From assembly GCA_012518475.1 (NCBI GenBank), contig JAAYSB010000197.1, forward strand, positions 1 to 8,582: a stretch of DNA of 8,582 bases. The letters are read 5' to 3'. This stretch comes from Intrasporangiaceae bacterium (GTDB taxonomy: Bacteria > Actinomycetota > Actinomycetes > Actinomycetales > Dermatophilaceae). Numbering within the stretch: the first letter of the stretch is position 1; each line of letters opens with the position of its first letter. Shown one piece after another: positions 5,948-8,582 of this stretch. The position numbers and the translations under genes were made by a program. Under the pieces are notes generated by a model, which had not been told where the DNA came from, did not search any database, and worked only from the letters and a program-made list of their open reading frames with translations.

Positions 5948-7165
5948 ATGGCACACCGTCCACCCGATCACCCGGTCGATCCCGGCGACGCGGGCTGGGC
6001 GGGGCTGCAGAGTGCAGACATCGGGACCCTGCCGCTCGACTCCGGCGTGAGCATCCCGGTCACCATCGCCTACGAGACCTGGGGCCGGCTGAACTCCGAG
6101 GGCAGCAACGCCGTCCTCGTCGAGCACGCCCTCACCGGCGACAGCCACGTGGTCGGCCCTGCTGGTGCCGACCACCCCACAGCGGGCTGGTGGGAGGGCC
6201 TCATCGGTCCGGGGGCGCCCCTGGACACCGACGAGCTGTTCGTCGTCGCGAGCAACGTCCTCGGGGGCTGTCGGGGCACCACCGGCCCGAGCAGCCCGGG
6301 CCCGGACGGCCGGGCCTGGGGGAGCCGCTTCCCCAGGATCACGATCCGCGATCAGGTCCGCGCCGAGGCGCGGCTTGCCGACCTGCTCGGAATCGGCAGC
6401 TTCCGGGCGGTGCTCGGCGGGTCCATGGGCGGTATGCGGGCGGCAGAGTGGGCGGCCACCTTCCCGACCCGTGTGGAGGTTGCTCTCGTCATCGCCTCGA
6501 CCGGAGTCGCCTCCGCCGAGCAGATCGCGTGGGCCAGCGTGCAGAACCAGGCGATCCGGGCAGACCGCCACTACGCCGGCGGCGACTACTACGACACCGG
6601 CGCAGCGCCGACCGAGGGCATGTCGATCGCCCGGGAGATCGCCCAGGTCACGTATCGCAGCGAGCCCGAGCTGGAACAGCGCTTCGGCAACGACCGCCAG
6701 CCGTCGGCCGAGACCGCCGCCCACCGGCTGAGCCACGGCGGCCGGCTCGACCGCGGGGAGGGGCGCCCGCTGTTCGCCGTCGAGGGATACCTCCACCACC
6801 ACGGCGCCAAGCTCGTCTCCCGCTTCGACGCAGGCAGCTTCATCACCCTCAACGAGGCGATGTCCGGGCACGACATCGGCGCCGGACGCGGCGGGATGGC
6901 TGCGGCGCTCGCGGGCTTCGGCGGCGCCCTGGTCGCTGTGAGCGTCGACTCGGACCGGCTGTATCCACCGCACCAGTCGGAGCAGCTGGCGCAAGCGGCC
7001 CAGCGGGGTCGTCACATCCGGCTGTCGTCGCTGCACGGCCACGACGGCTTTCTCATCGAGCGCGAGCAGGTCGGAGCGATCATCCGCGAGGCGCTGGAGA
7101 GCGCCGGGGCCGCTACCGGCTGGCGGTCCTGGCGCGACGGCACGAGGCGCCGTTCCAGCGCCTGA
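5948..7165 (+). CDS. metX: Homoserine O-acetyltransferase MetX
   Basis: A 405-residue alpha/beta-hydrolase-fold enzyme that transfers acetyl from acetyl-CoA to L-homoserine. This is the first committed step of methionine synthesis, feeding direct sulfhydrylation (MetY) or transsulfuration (MetB). Visible motifs: VTIAYETWGRLN (38-49); EHALTGDSHVVG (59-70); WWEGLIGPG (81-89); SNVLGGCRGTTGPSSP (102-117); the nucleophile elbow GGSMGGMRAAEWA with Ser159 (157-169); the acid in VDSDRLYPP at Asp336; and the base in HGHDGFL at His365. So the Ser-Asp-His triad is complete. The start ATG 5948 has GGAGG at 5935-5939 with 8-base spacing. The length is normal for the family, with a slightly extended Arg/Ser C-terminus. 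The upstream SAM-IV riboswitch independently supports a methionine role. metY is not adjacent in this window. A universal stress protein gene begins 24 bases after the stop. Acyl-CoA specificity (acetyl versus succinyl) cannot be settled from motifs alone. Confidence 0.95.
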   Translation: MAHRPPDHPVDPGDAGWAGLQSADIGTLPLDSGVSIPVTIAYETWGRLNSEGSNAVLVEHALTGDSHVVGPAGADHPTAGWWEGLIGPGAPLDTDELFVVASNVLGGCRGTTGPSSPGPDGRAWGSRFPRITIRDQVRAEARLADLLGIGSFRAVLGGSMGGMRAAEWAATFPTRVEVALVIASTGVASAEQIAWASVQNQAIRADRHYAGGDYYDTGAAPTEGMSIAREIAQVTYRSEPELEQRFGNDRQPSAETAAHRLSHGGRLDRGEGRPLFAVEGYLHHHGAKLVSRFDAGSFITLNEAMSGHDIGAGRGGMAAALAGFGGALVAVSVDSDRLYPPHQSEQLAQAAQRGRHIRLSSLHGHDGFLIEREQVGAIIREALESAGAATGWRSWRDGTRRRSSA

Positions 7166-7177
7166 CTGCCGGTCGGG

Positions 7178-7183
7178 TAGCGT
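7178..7183 (+). promoter_or_regulatory. Candidate -10 box giving a leaderless usp transcript
   Basis: TAGCGT (7178-7183) fits TANNNT and lies six bases before ATG 7190, the spacing expected if transcription starts at the A of the start codon. There is no purine-rich ribosome site before this ATG, which favours a leaderless message. No convincing -35 box is seen. Read-through from metX (stop at 7165) is an alternative source of transcript. Confidence 0.4.
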
Positions 7184-7189
7184 CGGGCT

Positions 7190-7579
7190 ATGAGCATCAT
7201 CGTCGGCTATGTCCCGACGCGGGAGGGTCGAGCCGCCCTGCGCTTCGCCGCCCGTGAGGCGCTGCTGCGACAGCTGAGCATCACCGTCATCCAGTCACCC
7301 CGGCGAGGTCCGGACCGGCACGACGAGATCGAGACCGAGGACCTCGACACGGTCCGCAGCGAGCTCGAGGCGGCCGGCCTGAGCCTGGAGCTGCGGCCCG
7401 GCACCCACGACGGGGAGCCGGCCGAGGACCTCATCGCGGCTGCGGAAGGTGGTGGCGAGCTCATCGTCATCGGTCTTCGGCGACGCACCCCGATCGGCAA
7501 GCTGATCCTCGGATCGAACGCCCAGCGCATCCTGCTGGACGCTCCGTGCCCTGTGATCGCGGTCAAGGCCGACGCCTGA
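7190..7579 (+). CDS. Universal stress protein (UspA family), single domain
   Basis: A 129-residue single-domain universal stress protein, slightly shorter than the usual 140-150. It has the first beta strand MSIIVGYV, a middle acidic stretch (about 40-60), then GEPAEDLIAAAEGGGELIVIGLR (75-97, shown in part) and the C-terminal GKLILGSNAQRILLDAPCPV (103-122) typical of the family. The ATP loop G-x2-G-x9-G-S/T is only partly kept: Gly95 and Gly108-Ser109 are present, but the second Gly is Arg98 within GLRRRTPIG. The usual Asp of strand 1 (VxVDGS) is replaced by VPT. ATP binding is therefore uncertain. Such proteins are cytoplasmic and stress-linked, without a defined reaction. It sits 24 bases after metX and 225 bases before the rpoD start, on the same strand. 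The start is ATG 7190, probably leaderless. Confidence 0.88.
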   Translation: MSIIVGYVPTREGRAALRFAAREALLRQLSITVIQSPRRGPDRHDEIETEDLDTVRSELEAAGLSLELRPGTHDGEPAEDLIAAAEGGGELIVIGLRRRTPIGKLILGSNAQRILLDAPCPVIAVKADA

Positions 7580-7604
7580 GGGCGGGGCACTGCACGGAGC
7601 GTTT

Positions 7605-7610
7605 TATAAT
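7605..7610 (+). promoter_or_regulatory. Perfect TATAAT -10 box upstream of rpoD
   Basis: TATAAT at 7605-7610, inside the AT-rich run TTTTATAATG, is a perfect consensus -10 box in an otherwise GC-rich gap. No TTGACA-like box is found 16-19 bases upstream (that stretch is G-rich), so activation, an unusual -35, or a second sigma factor may be involved. Transcription would start near 7617, leaving a leader of about 188 nt before the rpoD TTG start. Confidence 0.6.
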
Positions 7611-7687
7611 GGTGGAGAAGGACACGCCGACACCACGCACTGCGACCCAGCCGCGGACACCAGAAGAGTGAGACCCGCACCCCCATT

Positions 7688-7777
7688 GTGCAGACCGCAG
7701 CGTCGATGTCCGTTTCCCGGAAGACGACGAACGACGATCGCATAGGCGTGCCCCCGTGCAGGTGGCCCGGCCTGTGA
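7688..7777 (+). CDS. Possible upstream ORF in the rpoD leader (29 residues)
   Basis: GTG 7688 opens a 29-codon frame ending at TGA 7775-7777, with an internal ATG at 7706 that would give 23 residues beginning MSVSRKTTNDDRIG and ending PPCRWPGL. It ends 27 bases before the rpoD start and is in the same frame. No clear ribosome site precedes either start. Its position in a long leader of a regulated gene makes a leader peptide conceivable. A chance open frame of this size is also quite likely. Confidence 0.2.
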   Translation: MQTAASMSVSRKTTNDDRIGVPPCRWPGL

Positions 7778-7804
7778 CCTCTCCAGACGAAAGGCCCAAG
7801 GACC

Positions 7805-8582
7805 TTGGCTCCGTCCCGGACGACGAAGACTCCCCCGAAGAAGACTCCCGCGAAGACCGCGGCGACCACGACGGTGAAGAAGACCGCCGCGAAGAGCGCG
7901 ACCCAGACGGCCGCGAAGAAGGCTCCGGCGAAGAGCGCCGCGAAGGCGACAGCCACAAAGACCACGGCCAAGGCTGCTGCGGCGAAGGCGCCGGCGAAGA
8001 AGGCTGCGAGCACGGCCAAGACCGCCGCGAAGAGCGCAACGAAGACGGCTGCGAAGAAGGCGACGACCACAAAGGCGACGACCACAAAGGCGACGACGAA
8101 GGCTGCTGCCGCGAAGGCGCCCGCGAAGAAGGCTCCCGCCAAGGCGGCGACGACGAAGCAGGCCGCAAGCGCAGCTGCCACGCCGGCGCGCCCGGCGGCC
8201 AGGAAGACCGCCGCCAAGAAGACCACCAAGGCGGCGGCGAAGAAGGCGACCGCGAAGGCCGCAGCCCAGGCTGACGAGACGAGTTCTGATGAGGACTCCG
8301 ACGAGGACATCGCGCCCGTGGGCCCCGACGAGGAGGTCACGGTGGAGGTCGACGACGCTGACGACAGCGACGCCGAGGACTCTGACGAGGGCGACTCCGA
8401 CGATGAGGACGGTGCGGGCTCCGGCGCAGCCAGGACGGCGAGCCGCAGCCGAACCCGACGGACGGCCAAGAAGACCGATGGGGGAGAGGAGGAGTCCGAG
8501 GAGACCGGCTTCGTCATCCGCGACGACGACGAGGACGACGCCCCTGCCCAGCAGGTCGTCACGGCGGGAGCGACCGCTGACC
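7805..8582 (+). CDS. rpoD: Principal RNA polymerase sigma factor RpoD/SigA, N-terminal part (3' partial)
   Basis: The frame is open to the window end, giving 259 visible residues. Residues 1-156 are low-complexity, built of Lys, Ala, Thr and Pro in AKK, PAKKA and KTAAK units. Residues 157-207 are acidic (Asp/Glu/Ser), followed by a short basic patch ASRSRTRRTAKK and a second acidic patch. The visible end, FVIRDDDEDDAPAQQVVT then AGATAD, is the stretch that in actinobacterial SigA/HrdB immediately precedes sigma region 1.2. The conserved DNA- and core-binding regions follow outside the window. It directs RNA polymerase to housekeeping promoters. The start is TTG 7805, because TGA 7775-7777 closes the frame upstream and no ATG or GTG lies between. 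AAAGG at 7790-7794 is well placed as a ribosome site, and the product begins MAPSRTTKTPPKK. Its rare TTG start and long leader suggest translational tuning. Confidence 0.92.
   Translation, partial: MAPSRTTKTPPKKTPAKTAATTTVKKTAAKSATQTAAKKAPAKSAAKATATKTTAKAAAAKAPAKKAASTAKTAAKSATKTAAKKATTTKATTTKATTKAAAAKAPAKKAPAKAATTKQAASAAATPARPAARKTAAKKTTKAAAKKATAKAAAQADETSSDEDSDEDIAPVGPDEEVTVEVDDADDSDAEDSDEGDSDDEDGAGSGAARTASRSRTRRTAKKTDGGEEESEETGFVIRDDDEDDAPAQQVVTAGATAD
8059..8088 (+). repeat. 15-base tandem duplication inside rpoD
   Basis: GGCGACGACCACAAA occurs twice in tandem (8059-8073 and 8074-8088) and a third copy begins at 8089 before diverging after GGCGACGAC. The unit is five codons, so it keeps frame and encodes repeated K-A-T-T-T. 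It looks like a recent slippage product within the Lys/Ala/Thr-rich head. Confidence 0.9.

Noticed and set aside
5837..7042. Minus-strand open frame of 401 codons opposite metX
   Set aside because: It is antisense to a complete MetX with an intact catalytic triad and crosses the riboswitch; no domain is recognised.
7609..7671. 20-codon frame from ATG 7609 to TGA 7671
   Set aside because: Its ATG overlaps the TATAAT box, so it would not be transcribed from that promoter, and it has no ribosome site.
7756..8274. Plus-strand frame of 172 codons rich in Glu/Asp/Gly/Arg
   Set aside because: It is the shifted reading of the rpoD repeat region. The true frame (start 7805) continues to the recognisable sigma factor segment near 8570, whereas this one stops at 8274.
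7207..8562. Open frame of 451 codons on the minus strand with Ala/Phe/Val-rich 'membrane' segments
   Set aside because: It is antisense to the usp gene and to the Lys/Ala codon repeats of rpoD; AAG/GCG/GCC repeats read backwards give Phe/Ala/Val. No family motif is seen and its N-terminal part is Ser-rich low complexity.
1..8582. Signs of a mobile element or defence island
   Set aside because: No transposase, integrase, toxin-antitoxin pair, CRISPR repeat, attachment site or drop in GC is seen; gene content is core-type throughout.

Overview
This window looks like ordinary chromosomal DNA of a high-GC actinobacterium. The reasons are strong G/C bias at third codon positions, GTG and TTG starts, TANNNT-type -10 boxes lying very close to start codons, and several families largely restricted to or typical of Actinobacteria: a short PAC2 protein, a stand-alone PolA-like polymerase lacking the 5' nuclease, DUF4192, a SAM-IV riboswitch, and a sigma factor with a long Lys/Ala-rich head. 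Micrococcales, perhaps near Intrasporangiaceae, is my guess and is not proven. I see no tRNA, rRNA, CRISPR array, insertion sequence, phage gene or integration site.

Layout: (1) the 3' end of hrpA (1-464), then a PAC2-family gene (567-1478) with a possible ECF-sigma promoter. (2) A convergent PolA-like polymerase gene on the minus strand (3252-1540; I prefer the inner GTG start). (3) A divergent intergenic region carrying GTGTC/GACAC half-sites, then an EcsC-family gene (3349-4038) and a DUF1232/YkvA-like membrane protein (4137-4511). (4) A perfect 19-bp inverted repeat (4534-4576) just upstream of a DUF4192 gene (4608-5729). (5) A promoter and SAM-IV riboswitch driving metX, homoserine O-acetyltransferase (5948-7165), closely followed by a small universal stress protein (7190-7579). 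(6) A perfect TATAAT box, a leader of nearly 200 nt with a possible short upstream ORF, and the 5' part of the principal sigma factor gene rpoD/sigA, starting at TTG 7805 and running off the window.

Functionally the genes are a mosaic rather than one pathway: RNA/DNA metabolism (hrpA, the polymerase), methionine synthesis under SAM control (metX), stress and transcription (usp, rpoD), and four conserved proteins of poorly known role (PAC2, EcsC, DUF1232, DUF4192). No new multi-gene system is evident. The most unusual signals are the 19-bp perfect inverted repeat before DUF4192, the polymerase with an altered O-helix and a decayed exonuclease domain, the over-frequent heptamer GGTATGC, and the leader and low-complexity head of rpoD.
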